NCBI GenBank assembly: GCA_910577405.1
Contig: CAJTMG010000007.1
Location: forward strand, 1 to 64,000
DNA: 64,000 bases
Source: an uncultured Oscillibacter sp.
Lineage (GTDB): Bacteria > Bacillota > Clostridia > Oscillospirales > Oscillospiraceae
Direction of reading: 5' to 3'
Part shown: positions 1 to 7,240 of the stretch, piece after piece
How positions within the stretch are numbered: position 1 is the first letter of the stretch
How the letters are laid out: each line of letters begins with the position of its first letter
The notes under the pieces: generated by a model
Told to the model about the DNA's origin: nothing
The model's input: only the letters and a program-made list of their open reading frames with translations
Database searches by the model: none
Made by a program: the position numbers and the translations under genes

Positions 1-4
1 GTTT

Positions 5-181
5 ATGATGCTTCTATTCTATCACAGTCCTTTCTCCTTGTGTAGACACTATCTAGGAATCAGCACATCTTCCGCATATGAACTTGTAAAAAAGGGACAT
101 TTCAAAACGGTACGAATCGGAACAGCAATTCGCATATCCAAAAAATCCTTTGATGAATGGTTAGATAGCCAGATTACTTAA
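5..181 (+). CDS. Excisionase-like helix-turn-helix protein (5' end uncertain)
   Basis: The frame ending at the TAA at 179-181 reads as a small MerR/excisionase-type DNA-binding protein: YLGISTSSAYELV, then VRIGTAIRISKKSFDEWL, which is the usual pattern of a recognition helix followed by a wing and a closing helix. Such proteins bend DNA beside an attachment site and steer a tyrosine integrase toward excision. It lies 15 bases before the integrase, with an AAAGAGGAG ribosome binding site for the integrase just after its stop. Two in-frame ATG codons (5 and 8) are possible starts, but the first 15 residues are unlike the family, so the true start may lie left of the window or the N-terminus may be damaged. 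Confidence 0.7.
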   Translation: MMLLFYHSPFSLCRHYLGISTSSAYELVKKGHFKTVRIGTAIRISKKSFDEWLDSQIT

Positions 182-196
182 AAGAGGAGTGTAATC

Positions 197-1603
197 ATGG
201 CGTCTATCAAAAAACGCAGAAACAAATTCAATGTCGTCTACTACTACATCACCGAAACTGGTGAGCGCAAGCAAAAATGGGAACCCTACGACACCGAGGC
301 AGAGGCGAAAAAGCGTAAGGCTGAGGTGGAGTATAAGCAGAAAGTCAATCGTTTCATTGCCCCCAGCAAACTGACTGTCAGTGAGTTTTTGGACAACTTC
401 GTCGAACTTTATGGGGAAAAGAAGTGGGGTCCACATACCTATGAATCCAACACAGCCTTAATCCGGAACTACATCAATCCGCTCATTGGAACAGAGTTGG
501 TCCAGAGCATCGACTGTCTTGCGGCAGATCGTCTGATTACCCGGCTGCAGAAAACGAAAAGTGTCACCGTCAATAATCGGGCACCCAAAACAGAATTCCT
601 TTCACCCAACAATATCGAACGAGTCAACAAGCTTTTGAGGTCTGCCTTCAAGCAGGCGGTGCGCTGGGGAATTGTGGAGCGAAATCCTTTTGAGGATACG
701 ACCCTGCCAAAAGTGAAAAAGGTGCCGCGTGCCATTTGGGATGTGCAGACAATCAGCGATGCACTGGATGCCTGCCGTGACCCGAAACTCTATGTAGCAA
801 TGAACCTTGCCTTTGCCTGTTCCATGCGTATGGGGGAGATTCTGGGGCTTACTTGGGAGAATACCCACATTTCGGATGAAAATATAGTCCGTAATGATGC
901 CTATATTGTGATTGACAAAGAACTGGCGAGGGTGAAAGAGGAAACGATTGAAACTTTGGGCAAAGAGGAGATCATCAAAATTTTCCCTCGCACCATGTAT
1001 TTAGAGGGGCAAAAGACGAGAATTGTCCTCAAGACTCCCAAGACGGAAACCAGCGTCCGAAAAGTATGGATCCCTGAAACCCTGGCCTATATCCTGCGAG
1101 AGTGGAAAGAGGTACAGGAAAAGCAGAAAGATTTCCTTGGCAGCGAGTATCAAGATCATGACCTCGTGATTGCATTGGCCAATGGCCGACCTTGCGAAAC
1201 GAAGGTAATTGAGAACGCTTTCAACCGGCTCAAGCGGGATGCGCAGCTTCCGAATGTGGTATTCCATTCCCTGCGTCACTCCAGTGCGACATACAAGCTG
1301 AAGTTAAATCATGGTGACCTCAAAGCGACCCAAGGCGATACCGGCCATGCACAGGCACAGATGCTGACGGAAATCTATGCGCATATCATTGACGAGGATC
1401 GGAAGGTCAATGCTCAAAAGTTTGAGGCTGCGTTCTATTCTAATCCTGACCTGCGCGGTGTCCGGGCCCCGGAACCGCCCGCCCCTGCAGGCTTTGATCT
1501 TGCTGCTCTTGTGGATCAACTGCAGAAATCTCCTGAGCTACGTGAGCTGTTAGCCAGTGTTCTGAACGGTCAAAATGTAGGAAGGGCCGATTCAGCGGTG
1601 TGA
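197..1603 (+). CDS. Tyrosine recombinase / integrase of an integrative element
   Basis: This 468-residue site-specific recombinase would cut and rejoin DNA at the element's attachment sites. The N-terminus (about 1-55) looks like the arm-binding domain of Tn916/phage-type integrases, residues 60-165 like the core-binding SAM-like domain, and 180-400 form the catalytic domain. Catalytic residues visible are Arg211 (CSMRMGEILGL), the HSLRH box with His357 and Arg360, His384 (GDTGHAQ) and the nucleophile Tyr394. A proline-rich linker and about 70 extra residues follow the tyrosine. AAAGAGGAG precedes the ATG. The 3' end faces a tRNA-Arg gene 158 bases away, which places the gene at the right end of an element that extends left of the window. 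Confidence 0.93.
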   Translation: MASIKKRRNKFNVVYYYITETGERKQKWEPYDTEAEAKKRKAEVEYKQKVNRFIAPSKLTVSEFLDNFVELYGEKKWGPHTYESNTALIRNYINPLIGTELVQSIDCLAADRLITRLQKTKSVTVNNRAPKTEFLSPNNIERVNKLLRSAFKQAVRWGIVERNPFEDTTLPKVKKVPRAIWDVQTISDALDACRDPKLYVAMNLAFACSMRMGEILGLTWENTHISDENIVRNDAYIVIDKELARVKEETIETLGKEEIIKIFPRTMYLEGQKTRIVLKTPKTETSVRKVWIPETLAYILREWKEVQEKQKDFLGSEYQDHDLVIALANGRPCETKVIENAFNRLKRDAQLPNVVFHSLRHSSATYKLKLNHGDLKATQGDTGHAQAQMLTEIYAHIIDEDRKVNAQKFEAAFYSNPDLRGVRAPEPPAPAGFDLAALVDQLQKSPELRELLASVLNGQNVGRADSAV

Positions 1604-1726
1604 GCCAGGTGGTGCCAAATTAGAAAAAAGCCACAAATCACTTCGTTTTTATTTGCCAGTGCCAATACTATATTTTTCGCAATACTCTGCAAATGTCAAC
1701 GGTTTTGTGCGGAACTTTTTGCGTAG

Positions 1727-1757
1727 AAAAATGCCGCAAACAGCGTTGTTTGCGGCA
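1727..1757 (-). terminator. Rho-independent terminator of tRNA-Arg
   Basis: A perfect 10-bp stem (TGCCGCAAAC at 1732-1741 with GTTTGCGGCA at 1748-1757) and a 6-base loop. On the minus strand it is followed by five T. It begins only 4 bases after the encoded CCA of the tRNA, so it most likely ends the tRNA transcript. It could also stop read-through from the integrase side. Confidence 0.8.
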
Positions 1758-1761
1758 AAAG

Positions 1762-1838
1762 TGGTACGCCCGAGCGGATTCGAACCGCTGGCCTTCCGCT
1801 TAGGAGGCGGACGCTCTATCCTGCTGAGCTACGGACGC
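1762..1838 (-). tRNA. tRNA-Arg (anticodon CCT)
   Basis: The minus strand gives a full cloverleaf: acceptor GCGTCCG pairing with CGGGCGT (a G-U first pair), D arm GCTC/GAGC, anticodon loop with CCT, T arm with GGTTCGAATCC, and an encoded CCA at 1762-1764. It would read the AGG arginine codon. The 3' end faces the integrase gene, the usual arrangement when an element has used the tRNA 3' end as its attachment site. An intact tRNA after integration implies that the element restored the 3' end. Confidence 0.95.
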
Positions 1839-1850
1839 ATATGGAATTTT

Positions 1851-1919
1851 TGGTGCCACTGGCGGACGAACTACGCACACTTAGGAAACGGATGCTCTAT
1901 TCTGCTGAACTGCGGACGC
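1851..1919 (-). pseudogene. Decayed tRNA-Arg copy
   Basis: On the minus strand this 69-base stretch begins GCGTCCGCAGTTCAGCAGAA, matching the first half of the adjacent tRNA-Arg with a few changes. It keeps TCCTAAG around the anticodon loop, then loses a proper variable and T arm, and ends in GGCACCA. The acceptor ends no longer pair, so it cannot fold as a working tRNA. It begins 12 bases beyond the 5' end of the functional gene. A tandem duplication, or a scar of an earlier integration into the same tRNA, would explain it. Confidence 0.75.
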
Positions 1920-2072
1920 AATCAGACTTCTAAGAAACAGCAGTGAACTGTCTTTTGTATTCTACCCGTTTTTCTGCCGTCTGTCAATCCCAAACGTTAC
2001 AGTTCCGTCATAACGCAGTCCAGCGTCACCTGCATCTCCCCGGCAGGGCCCGACGGCGTATGTTTCCCATTA

Positions 2073-2573
2073 TTATTTCGACTGGTCAAGAGATTTTCCA
2101 ATCATGTGCAGGCACCGGCTCAGCGGCTTGTAGAGAGAGAGCATCAAGGCCAGGTTGCCGCAGCAGTGAAGGAGGTCAAAGGGAATACCGCTGACCCAGT
2201 AGCTGAACCCCGCATAGAAACCTCCAACGACGGCATAGGGGACAGAGCACAAGGCGCCGTAGCACAGTCCGAACGCCCCGGAGAAGCAGGCCCACATGAT
2301 TCTGGAGTCATTCTTACGAAGCAAACGCGTCAGGAATACCAGCAGAGGCCAAGTGTAGAGATAGTTCACCCACCAGACGCCAAAGCCGTAAGTAACGCCC
2401 TCCAGAAGGATAAACGCGCAGACAATCAGAGGCGTGAGCTTTGGCACCCAGAGCGTGTACAGAATCAACAGCAGGGACACAGCCTCAATATTTGGAAGCC
2501 CCGCCATAATCACCTGCAAGGCATATACGACCCCAGCCAGAAGCCCGGCGGTCACAATATGACGGGCAGGCAT
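2073..2573 (-). CDS. Putative ECF transporter S component
   Basis: A 166-residue, very hydrophobic protein with five or six predicted membrane helices, short loops and an opening (MPARHIVTAGLLAGVVYALQ) of the kind seen in substrate-binding S components of energy-coupling-factor vitamin and metal importers. The length is normal for that group. It starts 2 bases beyond the stop of the DUF4430 gene, so the two are translated together. The energizing T and A subunits are not in the window and may be shared, as in group II ECF systems. The substrate cannot be read from the sequence. The DUF4430 partner, whose fold occurs in transcobalamin-like proteins, makes a corrinoid one possibility. Confidence 0.6.
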   Translation of the reverse strand: MPARHIVTAGLLAGVVYALQVIMAGLPNIEAVSLLLILYTLWVPKLTPLIVCAFILLEGVTYGFGVWWVNYLYTWPLLVFLTRLLRKNDSRIMWACFSGAFGLCYGALCSVPYAVVGGFYAGFSYWVSGIPFDLLHCCGNLALMLSLYKPLSRCLHMIGKSLDQSK

Positions 2574-2574
2574 C

Positions 2575-2961
2575 TTAATACCCCGTCATAAGCGTAATTT
2601 CAAAGCAGTCTCCGTCCGCGACGGGAGTGGTGTCAGCCCCGGTATTTACCTGTTCGCCGTCTTTGGTGATGCACCACCATTGCTGAAGGCTGTCGTCGGC
2701 GGCAACACCGTCCACCACAGTAATGTACATACCGAAGGGACCTTCCTCGCCTTCAATCAGCGCCGCCTCCTGAAGGGCCTCGCCCAAATATTCCGCGTTT
2801 GTGGAGACATGAAAATCCTTGCTGCTGTTCTCTTCATAGACTACCTGGATGTCCAATTCCTTGCTTCCTTCCGTGGTTGCTGGCCGGAAGTACATCCAGA
2901 CGCCCAGCAGAATTGCAGCGGCGATGGCAAGGGCTGCTAAAAGCATTCCATTTTTCTTCAT
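2575..2961 (-). CDS. Membrane-anchored DUF4430 domain protein
   Basis: This 128-residue protein has an N-terminal membrane anchor (about residues 5-25, MLLAALAIAAAILLGVWMYF, with no lipobox cysteine) followed by an extracellular domain with GEALQEAALI, GPFGMYITVVDG and WWCITKDG. This is the pattern of DUF4430, a small beta domain also found at the C-terminus of transcobalamin and in Gram-positive surface proteins. The start chosen has GAGGTG 8 bases upstream; longer reading to 3021 lacks this and gives no signal sequence. It leads a two-gene operon with the S component and may present a ligand to it. That role is inferred from context. Confidence 0.75.
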   Translation of the reverse strand: MKKNGMLLAALAIAAAILLGVWMYFRPATTEGSKELDIQVVYEENSSKDFHVSTNAEYLGEALQEAALIEGEEGPFGMYITVVDGVAADDSLQQWWCITKDGEQVNTGADTTPVADGDCFEITLMTGY

Positions 2962-3162
2962 CTTTTCTGCACCTCGTATGAAATTTTGAAAAAAGACACA
3001 TTCCTCCAAAAAAGGACGCACCGCGCACAGCAGGCACAGACTTCCTCCCGGCAGGACTGGCGATCCGGCTTGGCGCGGGATTTCACAGAGATGTTCTTCT
3101 TACAGCCTTGTAATTTGTTGCGTTTCTTTTTAATAGACATGAAAAGGAATGCTCTCTGGATT
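2962..3162 (-). promoter_or_regulatory. Long 5' leader of unknown function
   Basis: About 200 bases lie between the inferred transcript start and the DUF4430 start codon. A 60-codon open frame (3140 down to 2958) crosses it but has no ribosome binding site and an unlikely composition. The leader holds GTGAAATCC and AAGCCGGATCGCC, fragments that recall cobalamin riboswitch segments. I cannot find a complete conserved core or a clear terminator/antiterminator pair, so no riboswitch is called. Confidence 0.3.
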
Positions 3163-3169
3163 TAAGAAA

Positions 3170-3198
3170 AGTGTACCAGCAGGAACAGGGAAAGTCAA
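3170..3198 (-). promoter_or_regulatory. Promoter of the DUF4430/S-component operon
   Basis: On the minus strand TTGACT (3193-3198) and TACACT (3170-3175) are separated by 17 bases, a good sigma-A-type match. The start site would fall near 3162, leaving an untranslated leader of about 200 bases before the start at 2961. Confidence 0.6.
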
Positions 3199-3377
3199 GA
3201 AAAATATACCTGCTTACAAGGAAAAGAAAGCAAAGCAGCACAGTTCAGACGCAGTGCGGTTGGACAGTTGGCAGGCAATATCTTACAGCCTCCTTGCTGA
3301 GGAAATGTGATTAGATTACATACGCCGTCTTTCTTTTCTGATAGAATAGAGCCATATAAGAAAGGACGGTGTTTCCA

Positions 3378-3602
3378 TTGAAAGCAAAAATATCCCTGAA
3401 TCCGGACGCCGGTTTGGTCAGGGCCGTGCGGGAGGGTCTGGAGCATACTGGAGGCTACTGCCCCTGCCGGATGGAGCGGACGGATGCTACACGCTGTATG
3501 TGCCAGGAGTTCCGGGAGCAGATCAACGACCCCGGTTTTGAGGGCTACTGCCACTGTATGCTCTATTACAAATCGTACCCGAAGGAGGAAGACGCGCAAT
3601 GA
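3378..3602 (+). CDS. Ferredoxin-thioredoxin reductase catalytic-type protein
   Basis: This 74-residue protein carries the three cysteine motifs of the ferredoxin:thioredoxin reductase beta subunit: CPC at 28-30, CMC at 40-42 (CPC in the plant enzyme) and CHC at 58-60. In that family they bind one 4Fe-4S cluster next to a redox-active disulfide and pass electrons from ferredoxin to thioredoxin. The TTG at 3378 gives the normal N-terminus; GTG at 3369 overlaps the AAAGGA ribosome binding site. The stop overlaps the thioredoxin start (ATGA), so the two are translationally coupled. No variable alpha subunit is seen, which is usual for anaerobes. Confidence 0.85.
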   Translation: MKAKISLNPDAGLVRAVREGLEHTGGYCPCRMERTDATRCMCQEFREQINDPGFEGYCHCMLYYKSYPKEEDAQ

Positions 3603-3919
3603 AAGAACTGAACAGCAGCAATTTTTCTCAGGAGGTTCTCCAGTCTGATATGCCGGTATTGGTGGATTTCTACGCCGATTGGTGCGTTCCCTGCCAGATG
3701 CTTGCGCCAGTGATGCAGCAGCTTGCGGAGGAGTTCGCGGGAAAGGTAAAGATTGTCAAGCTGAACGTGGACCAGGCGCCGGAGCTGGTTTCGTCCCTGG
3801 GCATTGACGGCATTCCGGCGCTGCTTTATTTCAAAAACGGGCAGGTGAAGGGCGCCTCTGTCGGCTTTACCCATAAGGAGGCCCTGACGCGGAAGCTGAA
3901 TGAATGGGAGGAAAGCTGA
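3599..3919 (+). CDS. trxA: Thioredoxin
   Basis: A 106-residue thioredoxin with active site WCVPC (Cys29, Cys32), the buried DFYADW segment and the cis-proline region GIDGIPALLYF. The active-site dipeptide is VP and not the common GP, which may shift its redox potential. It would reduce protein disulfides in the cytoplasm. It sits between the ferredoxin-thioredoxin reductase-type gene (4-base overlap) and a two-cluster ferredoxin (1-base overlap), so it is probably reduced by ferredoxin through that reductase and not by an NADPH thioredoxin reductase. The latter is absent from the window. Confidence 0.93.
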   Translation: MKELNSSNFSQEVLQSDMPVLVDFYADWCVPCQMLAPVMQQLAEEFAGKVKIVKLNVDQAPELVSSLGIDGIPALLYFKNGQVKGASVGFTHKEALTRKLNEWEES

Positions 3920-4125
3920 TGGCATCCAGACGATACGCCGAGGTCAATCAGGAAGTCTGTGTCGCCTGCGGCACGTGTGCTTTTATATGCCCTATGGAAG
4001 CCGCCGATATCCCCGATGGATGCTGGGCCGAAATCGATCCCGCGGTCTGTGTTGGATGCGGCGCCTGCGCGAAGGCTTGTCCGGCGGGCTGCATTGATCT
4101 GGTAGAAAGGGCGGGTGGGCGTTGA
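3919..4125 (+). CDS. 2[4Fe-4S] ferredoxin
   Basis: A 68-residue ferredoxin with two complete CxxCxxCxxxCP motifs: Cys14/17/20/24 and Cys44/47/50/54. It shuttles low-potential electrons. The ATG at 3919 shares its A with the thioredoxin stop and has GGGAGG 7 bases upstream. Its place directly after the reductase and thioredoxin genes makes it the likely electron donor of this operon, linking either general reduced ferredoxin or the membrane Fe-S protein encoded next to the thiol branch. The partner choice is inferred. Confidence 0.88.
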   Translation: MASRRYAEVNQEVCVACGTCAFICPMEAADIPDGCWAEIDPAVCVGCGACAKACPAGCIDLVERAGGR

Positions 4126-4700
4126 AGCGGAAAAAGCATTGGTATGACTATCTCTGGCTCTGGACGATGCTCTATTTTATCCTGGGCTTCTTCAATATTC
4201 TGTTCGCGTGGCTGGGGATGATAGATTTTCTCCTGCCGCTTGGATTGGCAGTCTTTGGCGGCAGCAAATGGTTCTGCAATCACCTGTGCGGGCGCGGTCA
4301 GCTATGTATGAAGCTGGGCAGGGATCTGAAATGCTCCCGGAACAAGCCAACGCCGGCCTGGATGTACTCCAAATGGTTCCGGTATGGCTTCCTGGTCTTT
4401 TTTCTTGCCATGTTTGGGAATATGCTGTTTCAGACATGGCTGGTCGGTTCCGGCGCGGACTCCCTGCGGGAAGCCGTTAAGCTGTTCTGGACGTTCCGGG
4501 TTCCCTGGGGATGGGCTTATACGGCAGGGACTGTTCCCGACTGGGCGGCGCAGTTCAGCTTCGGGTTCTATAGCCTGATGCTGACCTCCCTGCTGATTGG
4601 CCTGATTGTCATGGCGCTTTATAAGCCGAGAACCTGGTGTACCTTCTGCCCGATGGGAACAATGACCCAAGGAATCTGCAAGCTGCGCCGCGGGCATTGA
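4122..4700 (+). CDS. Membrane Fe-S protein, NapH/4Fe-4S family
   Basis: A 192-residue protein with about four membrane helices and cysteine clusters on the same face: Cys52, Cys56, Cys62 and Cys71 near the N-terminus (CNHLCGRGQLC) and Cys173, Cys176, Cys186 (CTFCPMGTMTQGIC) at the C-terminus. This arrangement is seen in NapH/CcoG-like and related 4Fe-4S membrane proteins that relay electrons between quinones or membrane donors and soluble ferredoxins. The TTG start overlaps the ferredoxin stop. Ending an operon of FTR, thioredoxin and ferredoxin, it suggests a membrane link for thiol reduction or, in reverse, electron disposal. Function beyond electron transfer is unknown. Confidence 0.75.
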   Translation: MKRKKHWYDYLWLWTMLYFILGFFNILFAWLGMIDFLLPLGLAVFGGSKWFCNHLCGRGQLCMKLGRDLKCSRNKPTPAWMYSKWFRYGFLVFFLAMFGNMLFQTWLVGSGADSLREAVKLFWTFRVPWGWAYTAGTVPDWAAQFSFGFYSLMLTSLLIGLIVMALYKPRTWCTFCPMGTMTQGICKLRRGH

Positions 4701-4781
4701 AGGAACATAGCCCGGCCGGTCAGAGCGAGGCGCGAATGGGTCTGAAACGGGGAAACGCTTCTGTCCTGGCCGTCATATGGC

Positions 4782-6656
4782 CTACAACTCGTCAGAATCC
4801 CCGAAATCCCCCAGGCCGCCCTGATTTTCGTCCAGCCAGGTACGGACTGCGTCCAGGAACAGCTGCCCGTAACGCTGGGCCTTGACCTGACCGACGCCGG
4901 AGACCTCCAGGAATTCCAGCATGGTCCGGGGCTGACGGGCGGCCATATCGGACAGGGACGCGTTGGAGAAGACGACGTAAGCGGGCACGTCCTCCTCCTT
5001 GGCCAGCCGGAGCCGGAGGGCCTTCAGAACGCCCAGCAGGTCCTGGTCCACAGGCGGGGCAAGGGGGTCGGGCTTCCGGGCGGCGGTTTTCTTATCGGCG
5101 GTTTTCTTTGCAGGCGCGGAGGCCCGTTCCCGGATCGAGACCCGCTGGCCCTGAAAGAGGACGCCCTTGGCCTGGGGACCGAGACGGAGGACGGGGTAAG
5201 GGTCGCCCTCAAAACGCAGACAGTCCTTTTTCAGCAGAAGATCGATATAATCCTGCACCTGCCGCTGGTCCGTATCCCGCATAATGCCATAGGTCGGCAG
5301 GGTATCCAGCCCCAACTGAGAGATTCGCTGGTTCTGACTGCCCCGGAGATGCTGAATCACCAGCGTAATGCCGAAGCTGTACCGGTATTTCCTCTCCACC
5401 CGAGCCACGGCGGAGAGGATTTTCTGCGCCTCCAAAGTGATATCCCGCTGGGTGAATTCCTCCCGGCAGCAGCTGCAATTCCCACAGCGTTCCGGATGGG
5501 GTTCGCCGAAGTAGTCCAGAATCTCCCCCCGGAGGCAGTCCGTCGTCTTGCAGTAGCGCACCATGCGATTCAGCCGGGACAAAGAGAGCCGTTCCCGCTC
5601 CGGGTCAAGGTCCTCCTGGGAATTGGAAATCAGAAACTGGGCGGTGCGGATATCGCTGGGGGCAAAGAGCAGCACGCAGCGGGCAGGCTCCCCATCGCGC
5701 CCGGCCCGGCCCGCCTCCTGATAGTAGCTCTCCAGATCCTTTGGCATATTGTAATGGACCACAAAGCTCACATTGGATTTGTCGATTCCCATGCCGAACG
5801 CGTTGGTAGCCACCATCACCCGCACCCGGTCATAAACGAAATCCTCCTGGCTCTCTTTCCGCTCCTGGTCCGCCATACCCGCGTGATACCGGGCGGCGGA
5901 AATGCCCTGCTCCTGCAATTCCATCCACACGGCGTCCACGGTCTTCCGGGTGGAGCAGTAGACGATGCCGCTCTGATTTGGATTCCCCGACAGAAAATCG
6001 AACAGCCACGGAGATTTTTTCGCGGGCCTGGCCACCTCAAAAGAGAGATTCGGACGGTCGAACCCGGTGGTGACCCGCATCGGGTTCTGAAGCTCCAGCA
6101 AGGTCTCGATATCCTCCCGGACCTGCTGAGTAGCGGTAGCGGTAAAGGCCCCCACCACTGGCCGCTGGGGTAGGTTCCGGATCAACTCCGCAATCTGCAA
6201 GTAACTGGGCCGGAAATCCTGACCCCATTGGGACACGCAGTGGGCCTCGTCCACCGCCACCATCGAAACGGGCAGCTCTTCCGTCAGATGCAGGAAGCCC
6301 TCCGTCTGGAGCCGTTCCGGAGCCACATAAAGAAGCCTGCATTCCCCCCGCCGCACCTGCCGGAACACATCCCGGTATGACTCCAGATCCAAAGTAGAGT
6401 TGATGTACGCCGCCGGAATGCCAGCCTGAATCAGACCGGCCACCTGGTCTTTCATCAGGGAGATCAGCGGCGAGATCACCAGCGTCAGTCCAGGCAGCAT
6501 CAGGGCGGGAAGCTGGTAGCATACGGATTTCCCCGCCCCCGTCGGCATTACGCCCATCACGTCCCGGCCGGACAGCAGGGCGTCCACCAGCGATTCCTGC
6601 CCGGGCCTGAACGAGCCATGGCCGAAATATTGCTTCAACAGGGTTAATTTGCTCAT
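4782..6656 (-). CDS. recQ: ATP-dependent DNA helicase RecQ
   Basis: A 624-residue 3'-5' DNA helicase used in recombination repair and fork processing. The helicase core has Walker A MPTGAGKS (37-44), the DEAH box (VDEAHCVSQWG), FTATAT and QEAGRAGRDG motif VI. The RecQ-C-terminal zinc site is visible as CLRGEILDYFGE...CGNCSCC, followed by a winged helix and, near residues 525-600, an HRDC domain. A charged KKTADKKTAARK linker separates the last two. GGGAGG lies 7 bases before the ATG. It is transcribed away from the Fur-family regulator and ends facing the redox operon. Confidence 0.96.
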   Translation of the reverse strand: MSKLTLLKQYFGHGSFRPGQESLVDALLSGRDVMGVMPTGAGKSVCYQLPALMLPGLTLVISPLISLMKDQVAGLIQAGIPAAYINSTLDLESYRDVFRQVRRGECRLLYVAPERLQTEGFLHLTEELPVSMVAVDEAHCVSQWGQDFRPSYLQIAELIRNLPQRPVVGAFTATATQQVREDIETLLELQNPMRVTTGFDRPNLSFEVARPAKKSPWLFDFLSGNPNQSGIVYCSTRKTVDAVWMELQEQGISAARYHAGMADQERKESQEDFVYDRVRVMVATNAFGMGIDKSNVSFVVHYNMPKDLESYYQEAGRAGRDGEPARCVLLFAPSDIRTAQFLISNSQEDLDPERERLSLSRLNRMVRYCKTTDCLRGEILDYFGEPHPERCGNCSCCREEFTQRDITLEAQKILSAVARVERKYRYSFGITLVIQHLRGSQNQRISQLGLDTLPTYGIMRDTDQRQVQDYIDLLLKKDCLRFEGDPYPVLRLGPQAKGVLFQGQRVSIRERASAPAKKTADKKTAARKPDPLAPPVDQDLLGVLKALRLRLAKEEDVPAYVVFSNASLSDMAARQPRTMLEFLEVSGVGQVKAQRYGQLFLDAVRTWLDENQGGLGDFGDSDEL

Positions 6657-6761
6657 ATGGGACCTCCCGCCTTGCTTTTGTGATTTGAGGGACCTGACAG
6701 ACCATTCTTTCCGATTATAGCACGCCTGCTTGACTTCTGTCCATACACTCCAAAAAATATC

Positions 6762-6790
6762 TTGACAATTTGTAGAAAATTCCTTATAAT
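6762..6790 (+). promoter_or_regulatory. Consensus promoter of the Fur/zinc transporter operon
   Basis: TTGACA (6762-6767) and TATAAT (6785-6790) with a 17-base spacer are a perfect sigma-A consensus. The A+T-rich, partly symmetric stretch just downstream (about 6793-6815, TTGATTCTTATTTTTAAATT) is where a Fur/Zur-type repressor would be expected to bind to shut such a strong promoter. The operator is inferred from position only. Confidence 0.75.
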
Positions 6791-6835
6791 CTGAAATTGA
6801 TTCTTATTTTTAAATTGAGAGAGGGAGTGAAACCC

Positions 6836-7240
6836 ATGCCATACGCAACCCGGCAGCGTCAGGCGGTACTGCGGGTGCTGGAACGGCAGGCCCATCCGGT
6901 AGCGGCCCCGGAACTGGCGGAGGCCCTGCGTCAGGACGGCGAGCCGGTGGGCCTTGCGACGGTTTACCGGCAGTTGGAACGGCTTGCAGAAACCGGGCTG
7001 GCCCATAAGATCTCGACGGAAACAGGGGCGGTTTATCAATACTGCCCCAGGGGAGAGAAGGGCGGCTGTTTCCTGCTGCGCTGCGCGTTCTGCGGACGGC
7101 TGGAGCATCTGGAATGCCCGCAGTTGGAGGACCTGTACCAGCATTTGGCGCAGGAGCATAAGTTTCAGGTAGACCCCCGGCGGACAATCCTGACGGGACG
7201 CTGCGGGGCCTGTGCAAAGGAGGGGGAGCATGAAGCATAA
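6836..7240 (+). CDS. Fur-family metal-responsive repressor, probably Zur-like
   Basis: This 134-residue protein has the winged-helix recognition segment LATVYRQLERLAETGL (40-55) and the two structural zinc pairs of the family, Cys83/Cys86 and Cys123/Cys126, plus His91. The ATG at 6836 is used because GAGAGAGGGAG precedes it; the frame runs further upstream without one. It opens an operon with an ABC ATPase and a membrane permease of the zinc/manganese type, so zinc is the likely effector. Ferric or manganese regulation cannot be excluded. It probably represses its own strong promoter. Confidence 0.85.
   Translation: MPYATRQRQAVLRVLERQAHPVAAPELAEALRQDGEPVGLATVYRQLERLAETGLAHKISTETGAVYQYCPRGEKGGCFLLRCAFCGRLEHLECPQLEDLYQHLAQEHKFQVDPRRTILTGRCGACAKEGEHEA

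Noticed and set aside
1610..1858. TGGTGCCA occurring at 1610-1617 and 1851-1858 as att-site cores
   Set aside because: Eight bases is within chance for this distance, and the second copy is explained as the 3' end of the tRNA relic. The att core should be sought in the functional tRNA instead.
1943..2194. An 83-codon plus-strand frame after the tRNA relic
   Set aside because: It overlaps the S-component gene in the opposite direction, has no ribosome binding site and its composition is not protein-like.
2958..3140. A 60-codon frame in the leader of the DUF4430 gene
   Set aside because: It has no ribosome binding site and ends inside the next gene's start region. Its cysteine cluster alone is not enough.
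2962..3162. A cobalamin riboswitch before the DUF4430 gene
   Set aside because: GTGAAATCC and AAGCCGG fragments occur, but the conserved core and B12-box spacing are not there, and no terminator pair is visible.
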